From Oscillospiraceae bacterium (GTDB lineage: Bacteria > Bacillota > Clostridia > UBA1212): a stretch of 64,000 nt of DNA. The stretch lies in NCBI GenBank assembly GCA_015069195.1, contig SVJA01000001.1, forward strand, positions 78,148 to 142,147. Direction: 5' to 3'. Shown here in pieces: positions 17,641-25,424 of the stretch (positions are counted from its first letter, which is position 1; every line of letters starts with the position of its first letter). The position numbers and the translations under genes are program-made. Below the pieces are notes generated by a model. It did no database searches and had not been told where the DNA came from. It worked only from the letters and a program-made list of their open reading frames with translations.

Positions 17641-17674
17641 CCGCCGCCCCTTTTACAAAATCAGGGGGCAGCGG
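17641..17674 (-). terminator. Terminator of spoVS
   Basis: Ten-base arms (17641-17650 and 17665-17674), one G-U pair on the minus strand, 14-base loop, then UUUUG on the minus strand. Stem sequence resembles the terminator at 1866. Confidence 0.7.
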
Positions 17675-17736
17675 CTTCACGTTTTGCTTTACTAAAGTTT
17701 TTCAGTTCCGATAAGGATCATCGGTAAGTTTACATT

Positions 17737-18018
17737 TTACATAGCATAGAGTCTGGTCTGTCTCGGCTCTACGACCAATCGGATAGCAGTTCTCTCCTCA
17801 CCATCAATAAAAATGTCGGTAAATGCAGGTATGCATACAAGCTCAATGCCTGCAGGGGCAAGGAAACCTCTTGAAATAGCAACAGCCTTTACAGCCTGAT
17901 TTAATGCTCCGGCTCCTATAGCCTGAATTTCCGCACCGCCTGATTCTCTGACAACGCCCGCAAGCGCGCCTGCAACTGAATTTGGGTTTGATCTTGCTGA
18001 AACTTTTAAAACATCCAT
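17737..18018 (-). CDS. spoVS: Stage V sporulation protein S
   Basis: A 93-residue Alba-like protein. The start MDVLKVSARSNPNSVAGALAGVVRE and the end FTDIFIDGEERTAIRLVVEP match SpoVS, a small protein needed for progress past stage V of sporulation in Bacillus and often regulated by the alternative sigma factor H. ATG 18018 has GGAGGT nine bases upstream; the frame extends to 18057 without another good start. It lies about 190 bases downstream of ymdB, and ymdB-spoVS adjacency is conserved in Bacillota. Confidence 0.96.
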   Translation of the reverse strand: MDVLKVSARSNPNSVAGALAGVVRESGGAEIQAIGAGALNQAVKAVAISRGFLAPAGIELVCIPAFTDIFIDGEERTAIRLVVEPRQTRLYAM

Positions 18019-18125
18019 CTTTTTGTAACCTCCAAAAGTTTTAATTTCAATGACCAAAGTCTACCACCGGCTACCCGTTTTTTCATCAATTTATGCATTA
18101 TTTCCCGACCGTACATTATGCACAA

Positions 18126-18168
18126 AGCGGAAGAAAAGCCTTTATATAAAGGTTTTCTTCCGCTTAAA
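18126..18168. terminator. Long hairpin between ymdB and spoVS
   Basis: Arms of about 18 bases (AAGCGGAAGAAAA...TTTTCTTCCGCTT, with one bulged base) meet around a short loop near 18147. A T-run follows on the plus strand rather than the minus strand, although both flanking genes are on the minus strand; it may still stop or process ymdB transcripts. Confidence 0.5.
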
Positions 18169-18211
18169 ATTTTTTGAATTTTCCGAAAAACGCACCGATT
18201 ATTTCCCAAAA

Positions 18212-18985
18212 TTATTCGTAAACATTTATGCGTTCTATTGATACAGCGTTCATTCCGTCTGTTTCGATTATTACGCCTGACATTACGGCTTTGCCCTCTG
18301 CCGGTTCAAATCGTTTCGGCATTCCGGTGACAAACTTTTCAAGCACCTGAGCACGCTTCATTCCTATGACGCCTGCTCGCGTACCGGTCATTCCTGCGTC
18401 GGTTATGTAAGCGGTACCGCCCTGCAATATACATTCATCCGCGGTCTGCACATGTGTATGTGTTCCGACTACCGCTGTGACTTTTCCGTCAAGATAGTAT
18501 GACATAGCGATTTTTTCCGATGTAGCTTCCGCATGAAAGTCCACAAAGATCACATCAGCGCCGCCTTTTTCTTCGATTTCCTTTAAACATCTGTCAGCAC
18601 TTTGAAACGGATTTTCACAAGGATCCATTGAAACTCTGCCCAAAAGATTTATTACGGCAATTTTACCGCTTACCGTTTCCACTATCTCATAACCTCTGCC
18701 GGGCAAACCTTCTGCATAGTTTGCAGGTCTTATAACAGGGTAATATTCTATAAAATCAAAGATTTCACCATTGCCCCATGTGTGATTTCCCATTGTTATG
18801 AAATCGACACCTGCTCCGTACAAAGTATCTGCTGCAGACATTGACATACCGCGTCCGTGCGATGCATTTTCCGCATTTGCTATACAAAAATCAATATTGT
18901 TCTTCTGCTTTATTTCGTCGATCCTATTTTCTACTATTCTCCTGCCCGGAACTCCGAATATATCTCCGATAAAAAGTATTCTCAT
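18212..18985 (-). CDS. ymdB: YmdB family metallophosphoesterase (2',3'-cyclic-nucleotide phosphodiesterase)
   Basis: A 257-residue binuclear metal phosphoesterase of the TIGR00282 family. Metal ligands are seen in GDIFG (Asp8), ENASHG, MGNHTWG, FVDFHAEATSEK and VGTHTHVQTAD. In Bacillus YmdB hydrolyses 2',3'-cyclic nucleotides and affects biofilm and motility decisions. Its start overlaps the stop of the CPBP protease gene by one base. spoVS follows downstream as in other Bacillota, which supports the assignment. Confidence 0.94.
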   Translation of the reverse strand: MRILFIGDIFGVPGRRIVENRIDEIKQKNNIDFCIANAENASHGRGMSMSAADTLYGAGVDFITMGNHTWGNGEIFDFIEYYPVIRPANYAEGLPGRGYEIVETVSGKIAVINLLGRVSMDPCENPFQSADRCLKEIEEKGGADVIFVDFHAEATSEKIAMSYYLDGKVTAVVGTHTHVQTADECILQGGTAYITDAGMTGTRAGVIGMKRAQVLEKFVTGMPKRFEPAEGKAVMSGVIIETDGMNAVSIERINVYE

Positions 18986-19833
18986 CAGTTATTTCCTTTC
19001 ACTTTCTTTTTTCTGTCGCTGAAAACGAACTCTGCGCCGCATATTACCACGATAAAAGCTATAAGGCCCACGGCACACTTTACTACATCAGGAACTTTTC
19101 CCATAAGCACAGTCAGTATATTTGACATATTAAATCCGCAATGTGCAAGGAAGGCACACCAAAATGAATTTCCCTTTACTCTGAAATACGAAAACGCAAG
19201 AGCCGCCGCAAATGTATACAGACCTTGAAGGATGTTTCCGTGTATTATTCCGAAAATCAATGCAGGCAATATTACCGCAGGTGTAATGCTCCAGTATTTT
19301 TTTATAAAGCCCATCATAAGCCCCCGAAATACAAATTCTTCAAGAAACGGAGCCAATATAAATACAAACAACAACGCTAAAACAGGATTCCCGGTGGTTG
19401 CTGCACTCACCGACTCCTTATTGGCTTCATTCCACGCATCGGGGAACGGAATTATGTTTATCAAGGTAGAAAGGCACACACCTATAAATACTCCACCGAA
19501 ATACGACAACCACGCAAAATTTTTCTTCGGTTTCCGCATTCCCAATATGTTTTTTCCATCCATACCAGAAAACAAAAATATCAATGCGGTAATTCCAACC
19601 ATCAAAACAGTTGTTATAATACTCGCAACACCGTTCAATGCATACATTTTGTTAAGCAAAAGATCTTGCTGCTCAGCAGATAAAGTCTCACCCGCTGTGA
19701 AAAATCCCGGAAAATACCGCAAAATGACTGCCAGCTCTGTAAAGAAGCTGACAGCCACATTTATTCCGTAATATAATGCAAAAAAAACTACAGCATACCC
19801 GAGACCTTTTGCAATTTTTTTAAATTTACCCAT
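18985..19833 (-). CDS. CPBP family intramembrane metalloprotease
   Basis: A 282-residue protein with about seven or eight membrane segments. The CPBP (Abi/CAAX-protease) motifs are visible: EEFVFRG (EExxxR), FGIIHGN (FxxxH) and HCGFNMSN (HxxxN). Relatives cleave prenylated or membrane proteins, and in bacteria often process peptide signals or bacteriocins; no such peptide is seen nearby. The ribosome site is weak. The stop is fused to the ymdB start (TGATG), implying coupled translation. Confidence 0.9.
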   Translation of the reverse strand: MGKFKKIAKGLGYAVVFFALYYGINVAVSFFTELAVILRYFPGFFTAGETLSAEQQDLLLNKMYALNGVASIITTVLMVGITALIFLFSGMDGKNILGMRKPKKNFAWLSYFGGVFIGVCLSTLINIIPFPDAWNEANKESVSAATTGNPVLALLFVFILAPFLEEFVFRGLMMGFIKKYWSITPAVILPALIFGIIHGNILQGLYTFAAALAFSYFRVKGNSFWCAFLAHCGFNMSNILTVLMGKVPDVVKCAVGLIAFIVVICGAEFVFSDRKKKVKGNN

Positions 19834-19859
19834 ATTGAATAATCCGATCTAAGCGAATA

Positions 19860-20555
19860 TCATTCGCAGAATTTACCTACTATTTCACCCTGTTTTTTGT
19901 AAATGCTGTTTGCCTTTACGTAACCTCTAACTGAGGACAAAGGATAAATATTTGAATTTCTTCCGATGACGGTGCCGGGATTGAGAACGCTTCCGCAACC
20001 TACCTCTACATTATCACCGATCATCGCACCGAATTTTTTAAGACCTGTTTCGATACATTCTCTCTGTCCGTTTGCATTCTCATATTTAAGTATAACAAGC
20101 TTTTTATCTGACTTTACGTTTGAAGTGATAGAACCTGCACCCATGTGTGCTTTGTAACCGAGGATCGCATCACCTACATAGTTATAATGCGGAACCTGTA
20201 CGTTATCGAAAAGAACTACGTTTTTAAGTTCTGTCGAGTTGCCGACGACTGCATTTGCTCCTACGATAGCATTACCTCTGATAAATGCACAATGTCTTAC
20301 TTCAGCACCTTTACATATGATAGCAGGACCATTTATATATGCTGTCGGATAAACATTAGCCTCTTTTGAAATCCATATATCATCGCCGCGCTTTTCGTAT
20401 TCGTCTTCCGAAAGTGTAGCTCCTAATTTTTTTATGAAAGCGCCTATCTCGGGAAGTGCCTCCCAAGGATAAATCTTACCTTCGAAAAGCTCTGCAGCTA
20501 TAGTCTTTGTCAAATCATAAAGTTCTGATATTTTCAAATCATTACATTCACCCAT
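19860..20555 (-). CDS. Left-handed beta-helix (LbH) transferase-like protein, often called UDP-GlcNAc pyrophosphorylase
   Basis: A 231-residue protein. An N-terminal helical part (about residues 1-60) is followed by hexapeptide-repeat coils (about 65-215), with segments such as AIVGANAVVGNSTELKNVVLF, KAHMGAGS and NVEVGCGSVLNPGTVIGRNS. It has only the helix part of GlmU-type enzymes, with no nucleotidyltransferase domain, so the pyrophosphorylase name used for relatives is doubtful; an acyltransferase or sugar-nucleotide binding role fits better. GGAGGTT precedes the ATG. Confidence 0.75.
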   Translation of the reverse strand: MGECNDLKISELYDLTKTIAAELFEGKIYPWEALPEIGAFIKKLGATLSEDEYEKRGDDIWISKEANVYPTAYINGPAIICKGAEVRHCAFIRGNAIVGANAVVGNSTELKNVVLFDNVQVPHYNYVGDAILGYKAHMGAGSITSNVKSDKKLVILKYENANGQRECIETGLKKFGAMIGDNVEVGCGSVLNPGTVIGRNSNIYPLSSVRGYVKANSIYKKQGEIVGKFCE

Positions 20556-20610
20556 TTTTACAACCTCCGTTTTTTTTATAAATATATGATAGGATTACAA
20601 GCAATATTTA

Positions 20611-20961
20611 TTACCATTCTTTTCCGTATCGTTTATTTGCACCTCTGACCGCAAGAATAACTGCGAGTATCAGACTGAGCACACATGTAATAGGGATAGC
20701 CCACTTAAAAAACGTACTGTTTGATTGTCGTTCAGCCTCGCCTTTAGCGTCATTTTGAGTATCTTCTGACGAAGTCTCACTCTCTGAACTATCAGCAGCA
20801 CCGATTGTCGGTATCTCAGCATCTTCTGCAGCATACACAATGTTATATGAACAATAATCCTGTGCGTCAGACATTTTCGGCAAAGCAAAAGACACACTTA
20901 AAAGTGCAACCGTCAATACTACAGCCGAAATTTTTAAAATTTTATTTTTTAATATTTTCAA
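20611..20961 (-). CDS. Small exported membrane protein, function unknown
   Basis: A 116-residue protein with a signal peptide (residues 1-28, possible cleavage after SFA or SDA), a low-complexity Ser/Glu/Asp/Thr-rich stretch (about 50-83), and a C-terminal membrane segment (about 86-108) with a short basic tail. The start is TTG at 20961, supported by GGGAGG eight bases upstream; no ATG fits. I do not recognise the family. Confidence 0.65.
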   Translation of the reverse strand: MKILKNKILKISAVVLTVALLSVSFALPKMSDAQDYCSYNIVYAAEDAEIPTIGAADSSESETSSEDTQNDAKGEAERQSNSTFFKWAIPITCVLSLILAVILAVRGANKRYGKEW

Positions 20962-21038
20962 AGGAAATGCCTCCCCCTAAAATCAAACATCAACATATGC
21001 ATATTTTATCATATCGTTTGCCGTCATACAACAAACTA

Positions 21039-21617
21039 TCATCTTTTTTTACTTTTATCTGCTCTCATAGGCTGTCTTTTTTCTGCGATAAAAACATAAT
21101 ATCCGTCAATTTCATTAACCTTTACACCGCCGAACACCGATGACAGCTTGTTTTTATACCAATCAAGCCTTTTCGTGACCATATACATATGACCGCCGAC
21201 TTTCAGACGATTGAAGCCTTTTTCGATAAACATTTTTGCCACGGAAAAATCGGTATGATAAGGTGGGTTTGATAAGATGATATCAAATCCTGCCCTGTCG
21301 AGATTTTCACAACCGTTGCTTTCAATTATATTCAAGCATTCAAAGCCATTCAGTTCGGCATTCTTCCGCGCACATTCAAGTGCGTTCGTGTTTATATCAA
21401 GCATATAGATGTTTTCAGGTTTCGTGAAATGTGCCGCCCAGATTCCGACAGTTCCGTAGCCGCAACCGAGGTCAATTACCGTTTCGCCCTGCTCTATCTT
21501 GCAAGCTGAAAGCATTGCTATCGTACCTTTATCTGCATTTTTAGGAGAAAAGCATTCGTCATTTGTTACGAAAGAACATTCCACTCCGCATATATTTTCA
21601 GTAAAATTATATTCCAT
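21039..21617 (-). CDS. RsmC-like class I methyltransferase
   Basis: A 192-residue SAM-dependent methyltransferase. Motif I is DLGCGYGTVG and motif IV is SNPPYH, the form used by enzymes that methylate exocyclic amino groups of nucleobases, as in RsmC (16S rRNA G1207). It has a single catalytic domain without the RsmC N-terminal domain, as is usual in Bacillota YbxB-type proteins. The ribosome site is weak; the start is 17 bases after the stop of the flippase gene, so coupling is likely. Target not proven. Confidence 0.85.
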   Translation of the reverse strand: MEYNFTENICGVECSFVTNDECFSPKNADKGTIAMLSACKIEQGETVIDLGCGYGTVGIWAAHFTKPENIYMLDINTNALECARKNAELNGFECLNIIESNGCENLDRAGFDIILSNPPYHTDFSVAKMFIEKGFNRLKVGGHMYMVTKRLDWYKNKLSSVFGGVKVNEIDGYYVFIAEKRQPMRADKSKKR

Positions 21618-21634
21618 ATTAAAACCAATTTAAA

Positions 21635-23269
21635 TTATTTTATAAGATGTACTTTTTTAAGCAATTTTGTTATTTTCGGAGAAATATCATCAAGTTCCTC
21701 ATTTGTAAGGGCGCCCATCTTTCTCATTGCAATGAAATACACAAATACTCCTACAATAACAGTAGGTATAAAAGCAACAAGTGTCATAAAATAACCGTCA
21801 CTTACAAAACCGGTTGCGAATTTAAGCAACATATACAAAGGAAGTGCTATGCAAACCATTATAATTGAAGCAATAAGCGGACGATATACTATTTTCACGA
21901 AAGATATTTTTATTCCTTCTTTTTTCGATATTACAAAATGATTTAAAAGCACCGGTATCAGATATGATATATACGTTGCAATAACCGCACCGTAAACATT
22001 TATACCGGGAATTACAACCAAAAAATAATTTGATACAGCTTTTATCACAACACATAGACACAGGAACATTGAAGAAGTAAACATTCGGTTTACACCCTGC
22101 AATACAGAACTTTGAAGATGCATCGTACCGAGAAGAATTACGCTTCCGGCAGCTGCCATAAGAAGAGGATAGTTTGTACTTCCGTATCCGAGCAACTTAT
22201 ATATGGGCTGAGCAAAAGCAATCATTGCAGCTATTACAGGTATTGAAACTGTGTAGCACAATTTAAATCCGTACTCCGCACGTTCGGAAACTTTCTTTAT
22301 ATCTTTTACTGCATACGCAGAAGCAACTGCAGGAAGAACACTTATACAAAGTGCTGTCACCAAAGCCACCGGAACATTTATGAGCTGACGCATTGCCATA
22401 AATGCACCGTGCATACTCTTGGCGTCAAATTCTATAAAACCTGCGTCAAGCAATCGACTTTTTATCATTTTGTTATCTATGAGATCTCCGCCGTACTGAA
22501 CAGCCGAACTGAGAGTTATAGGCAAACTGTAATAAAAAATCTTCTTTATTATCTCCGAAGTTTTTACAGGCAATATTCCCGATGCCTTGCGAAGTTCCCT
22601 TTCAGCCTCTATAGCAGAATATACGGAAGGCTTTGTTTTACCGTAAAAATACATAACGATAAGCAACGCCACAAGTGCACCTGCCGCAGTACCTATGGAA
22701 GCTCCGGCAACGGCCCACACAACACCTTTTGATTTAAGAAGAATTACAAGAAGAATTGAAACGCCGACATGAACAATCTGCTCTATTATCTGAGAAGATG
22801 CAGTCGGTATCATATTTTTACGACCTTGGAAATAGCCTCTGTACGCAGACAAAACTGCACAAATAAGAAGCGTCGGAGCAATACAAAGTATACCTGCCCA
22901 GCTCTCTTCGTTATTCATAAAGCGCGCAATCGGTTTTGCAAATATTGCCATAAGGGCAGTAAAGAATGTACCGATTATTATCAGAAACATTCTCGCAGTC
23001 TTAAAGGCCTTCTGAGCCTCTTCGGAATGTTTTGTAACGGTAAGCTCCGTAACCAGTTTTGAAATTGCAACAGGAAAACCTGCTGTTGTCAGAACATAAA
23101 TAAATGCATAAACGGAATAAGCGGTGCTGTACACACTGTAACCAGCATCACCGCCAAGGCAACTCCTTATCACCGGTACAAACACCAGTGACATAAGTTT
23201 TACCGCTATGCTCGCCGCAGAAAGTATCAGAAAGCCTGCGCCGACAGATTGTTTTTTTTCATTATCCAT
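21635..23269 (-). CDS. MurJ/SpoVB-type polysaccharide flippase
   Basis: A 544-residue membrane protein with about 14 segments of the MOP superfamily. The N-terminal AGFLILSAASIAVKLMSLVF and the ISKLVTE and GYFQGRKNM segments match the SpoVB/MurJ branch, which flips lipid-linked cell-wall precursors. In spore formers such copies are used either for lipid II or for cortex synthesis; which one applies is not clear. The RsmC-like methyltransferase gene follows closely. GGAG is somewhat distant from the ATG. Confidence 0.88.
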   Translation of the reverse strand: MDNEKKQSVGAGFLILSAASIAVKLMSLVFVPVIRSCLGGDAGYSVYSTAYSVYAFIYVLTTAGFPVAISKLVTELTVTKHSEEAQKAFKTARMFLIIIGTFFTALMAIFAKPIARFMNNEESWAGILCIAPTLLICAVLSAYRGYFQGRKNMIPTASSQIIEQIVHVGVSILLVILLKSKGVVWAVAGASIGTAAGALVALLIVMYFYGKTKPSVYSAIEAERELRKASGILPVKTSEIIKKIFYYSLPITLSSAVQYGGDLIDNKMIKSRLLDAGFIEFDAKSMHGAFMAMRQLINVPVALVTALCISVLPAVASAYAVKDIKKVSERAEYGFKLCYTVSIPVIAAMIAFAQPIYKLLGYGSTNYPLLMAAAGSVILLGTMHLQSSVLQGVNRMFTSSMFLCLCVVIKAVSNYFLVVIPGINVYGAVIATYISYLIPVLLNHFVISKKEGIKISFVKIVYRPLIASIIMVCIALPLYMLLKFATGFVSDGYFMTLVAFIPTVIVGVFVYFIAMRKMGALTNEELDDISPKITKLLKKVHLIK

Positions 23270-23302
23270 TTAAATCCATGCTCCGCAACTTTAATTACTT
23301 TA

Positions 23303-23884
23303 TCAGTATTTCTTTAATCCGCAATAAAATACAGCTATATGAGAAAGACTTCTGAAAAGATAGAATACAAAAGTATTTGTATTTATCGCACCGTTTGAAA
23401 GCATAAGGCAGTGTATTATGAAAAGTCCTACCGTCGCAATCAATCCGGTTACCCACGCAGCATCTTTAAGTTTTCCGGAACCGAGATGGTAAAAGAAAAA
23501 CAGCAGATACGCAATCAATAAAACTATCATTGCCGAAATATTCCAGAATGTTGTATATGCAAGTGAAAGCGGCCAAGAATAAAACATATACAGACCGTAG
23601 CAAATCAACGTTATTATCGTAACAACCGTTGAAAATATAAGCACTCCGCGTTTTATCAGATTAAGATCTTTTATAACAGTCACAAAGAACGCTATTGCAA
23701 GCATCAGAAGTGCCAGGCAGTACATTTCCGTACCGAAGAAATATTTGAATATACTGTTTCCGAACTTATAACCGAGGACCCAATTTACAAATTCTTCTAT
23801 TCCGTAGTAAAACAACCAACCTGCGCCTAAACAACCGCATATCACGGCAAGCACACTGCCCGCTTTTTTTGAAGCTTTTGCCAT
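23303..23884 (-). CDS. Multi-pass membrane protein, function unknown
   Basis: A 193-residue protein with about six hydrophobic segments and short loops. There are no charged catalytic motifs that I recognise. ATG 23884 has AAGGTG upstream; an in-frame GTG at 23893 coincides with the ribosome site and is less likely. It lies between yqeG and the flippase on the same strand, with short gaps, and may belong to the same transcription unit. Confidence 0.7.
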   Translation of the reverse strand: MAKASKKAGSVLAVICGCLGAGWLFYYGIEEFVNWVLGYKFGNSIFKYFFGTEMYCLALLMLAIAFFVTVIKDLNLIKRGVLIFSTVVTIITLICYGLYMFYSWPLSLAYTTFWNISAMIVLLIAYLLFFFYHLGSGKLKDAAWVTGLIATVGLFIIHCLMLSNGAINTNTFVFYLFRSLSHIAVFYCGLKKY

Positions 23885-23927
23885 AATTATCACCTTTTCC
23901 TTTTGTATCTCTTTTCTGAATTTTAAT

Positions 23928-24431
23928 TTAATTGCTTTCGGATTTTTTGAGTTTTTTCATAACCGGCTTTTCAAAAATTCTTTTGAATTTCACGAATGCC
24001 GGATCACCTTTCGGTTCGATAGGCGTCACCAGAACAGTATAACATTTGTAACGATTACCGCCCCATATGTCTGTAAAAAGTTGGTCGCCTATCATAACAA
24101 CCTCATCATTTTTTACGCCAAGTCTTTCGCTCAGACGATTAAAACCTTTTCTTCGCGGTTTCAAAGCCTTGCCCTCAAAATCAAGTCCGAGGGCATCGGC
24201 AAAAAGTTTTGCACGTCCGCTTTTTGCATTTGACAAAACGCCGACCTTAAAACCGATATCGTGAAGCATTTTTATAAAGTTGTGTATTTTCTCGTCCGGA
24301 AGCGGTGTCTGATAACTTGCCATCGTGTTATCAATATCAAAATATATTGCTCGCTTACCGCTTTCATATAATTTTTTGTAGTCTATGTTATGTATTGTTT
24401 CAACCCATATAGAAGGTGTCAAAAAATGCAT
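23928..24431 (-). CDS. yqeG: YqeG family HAD phosphatase
   Basis: A 167-residue HAD hydrolase of subfamily IIIA. Motif I is FDIDNTMA (nucleophile Asp), motif II is LSNAK, and motif III/IV is KPRRKGF ... VMIGDQLFTDIWGGN. YqeG relatives act as phosphatases, including phosphatidylglycerophosphate phosphatase in the GEP4/YqeG group. ATG 24431 follows AGGAGAAAGAG; the longer frame to 24470 overlaps aroQ and is not needed. It follows aroQ by 16 bases, so the two are likely co-transcribed. Confidence 0.92.
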   Translation of the reverse strand: MHFLTPSIWVETIHNIDYKKLYESGKRAIYFDIDNTMASYQTPLPDEKIHNFIKMLHDIGFKVGVLSNAKSGRAKLFADALGLDFEGKALKPRRKGFNRLSERLGVKNDEVVMIGDQLFTDIWGGNRYKCYTVLVTPIEPKGDPAFVKFKRIFEKPVMKKLKKSESN

Positions 24432-24447
24432 ACTCTTTCTCCTGTAG

Positions 24448-24900
24448 TTATATTCTGTCATTATCCGCAAGGTATTTTTTCAGTCGCACCGCAGCCTCTT
24501 TATAACCTTTTATACCCATTCCGCAAACAACGTCCACGCAAGCAGGTCTGATAACCGAATTTTTGCGAAACTCATCACGTTTGTTTATGTCGCTTAAGTG
24601 TACTTCTACAGCTGCAACCTTTCCCGAAACAGCCTTCAGGGCATCTAGAATCGCATAGCTGTAATGAGTATACGCACCTGCATTTATAACAATTCCGTCA
24701 TATTTTCCGTAAGATTCCTGTATAAAATCAACAACCTTGCCCTCACTGTTTGACTGAACAACAGTCACGGTGTCACCCATTTCGTCAGCTGACTTTTTGA
24801 TAAAATCGCACAAATCATCATATGTATCGCGTCCGTAAATTTCCGGCTCACGAATGCCTATCATATTTATGTTAGGTCCGTTAATAACGATGTAATTCAC
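24448..24900 (-). CDS. aroQ: Type II 3-dehydroquinate dehydratase
   Basis: A 150-residue enzyme of the shikimate pathway that converts 3-dehydroquinate to 3-dehydroshikimate. Signature NGPNINMIGIREPEIYG, catalytic Tyr in the flexible lid (GRDTY region), NAGAYTHYSYAI, and EVHLSDINKRDEFRKNSV with the catalytic His and Arg are all present. The start is GTG at 24900 with GGAGG eight bases upstream; no ATG is available near. Only this shikimate gene is in the window. Confidence 0.95.
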   Translation of the reverse strand: MNYIVINGPNINMIGIREPEIYGRDTYDDLCDFIKKSADEMGDTVTVVQSNSEGKVVDFIQESYGKYDGIVINAGAYTHYSYAILDALKAVSGKVAAVEVHLSDINKRDEFRKNSVIRPACVDVVCGMGIKGYKEAAVRLKKYLADNDRI

Positions 24901-24927
24901 TTTAATATCCTCCGGGTTTCGTCTTTA

Positions 24928-25272
24928 TCAAACGATTTTTTCGCCCATCATACCGCCTGCAAGAATGTGGTAGTGAATATGATGTACTGTCTGCATAGCG
25001 TCTCTTCCGCAGTTGTTTATCACACGGAAACCGTTTTCTGCAAAGCCCTGCTCTCTCGCAATATTTGCTATCGCGAGCTGAATTCTGCCTGCAATCTCTA
25101 TATCTTCTTCCGTGCACTCAAGCACATTTGCAAGATGCTTTTTAGGTACAACTATAATGTGTACCGGCATCTGAGGTGCTATATCCTTGAACGCATAGCA
25201 ATACTCATCCTCATATACTTTTGTCGAAGGAATTTCTCCTGCTATTATTTTACAAAAAAGACAATCTGCCAT
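24928..25272 (-). CDS. HIT family nucleotide hydrolase
   Basis: A 114-residue histidine-triad protein of the HINT branch. The triad HIHYHIL carries the catalytic His, and the N-terminal FCKIIAGEIPSTKVYEDE is typical. HINT proteins hydrolyse AMP-lysine or similar phosphoramidates; the physiological substrate is unknown. AGGAGGT precedes the ATG. It heads a run with aroQ and yqeG, the aroQ gene starting 27 bases after its stop. Confidence 0.93.
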   Translation of the reverse strand: MADCLFCKIIAGEIPSTKVYEDEYCYAFKDIAPQMPVHIIVVPKKHLANVLECTEEDIEIAGRIQLAIANIAREQGFAENGFRVINNCGRDAMQTVHHIHYHILAGGMMGEKIV

Positions 25273-25297
25273 TTTTTACCTCCTGAAGTTGGTTTCA

Positions 25298-25327
25298 CCG
25301 CAAAAATTTCCGCGGAAATTTTTGCGG
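25298..25327. terminator. Perfect 30-base palindrome downstream of alaS
   Basis: The sequence CCGCAAAAATTTCC and its complement meet at a central CGCGG, giving an uninterrupted palindrome. It is the last of three consecutive hairpins after alaS. Confidence 0.5.
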
Positions 25328-25331
25328 ACAC

Positions 25332-25369
25332 GCCCGAGCGAATCTTCCCTACGGAAGATTCGCTCGGGC
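25332..25369. terminator. Strong 17-bp hairpin downstream of alaS
   Basis: Perfect 17-base arms (25332-25348 and 25353-25369) with a 4-base loop CTAC. It lies between alaS and the HIT gene. No immediate U-run follows on the minus strand, but stem stability and position suit a terminator or 3'-end barrier. Confidence 0.6.
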
Positions 25370-25382
25370 ATTTATAATCTGC

Positions 25383-25410
25383 GCGGTTTTAATTCTCCGA
25401 TTAAAACCGC
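25383..25410. terminator. 11-bp hairpin just after alaS
   Basis: Arms GCGGTTTTAAT (25383-25393) and ATTAAAACCGC (25400-25410) with a 6-base loop, 15 bases beyond the alaS stop. First of three hairpins in series. Confidence 0.55.
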
Positions 25411-25424
25411 TTACAATATTTTTA

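Noticed and set aside
18126-18168. Riboswitch or small RNA between ymdB and spoVS
   Set aside because: Only a simple stem is visible, with no conserved riboswitch core.
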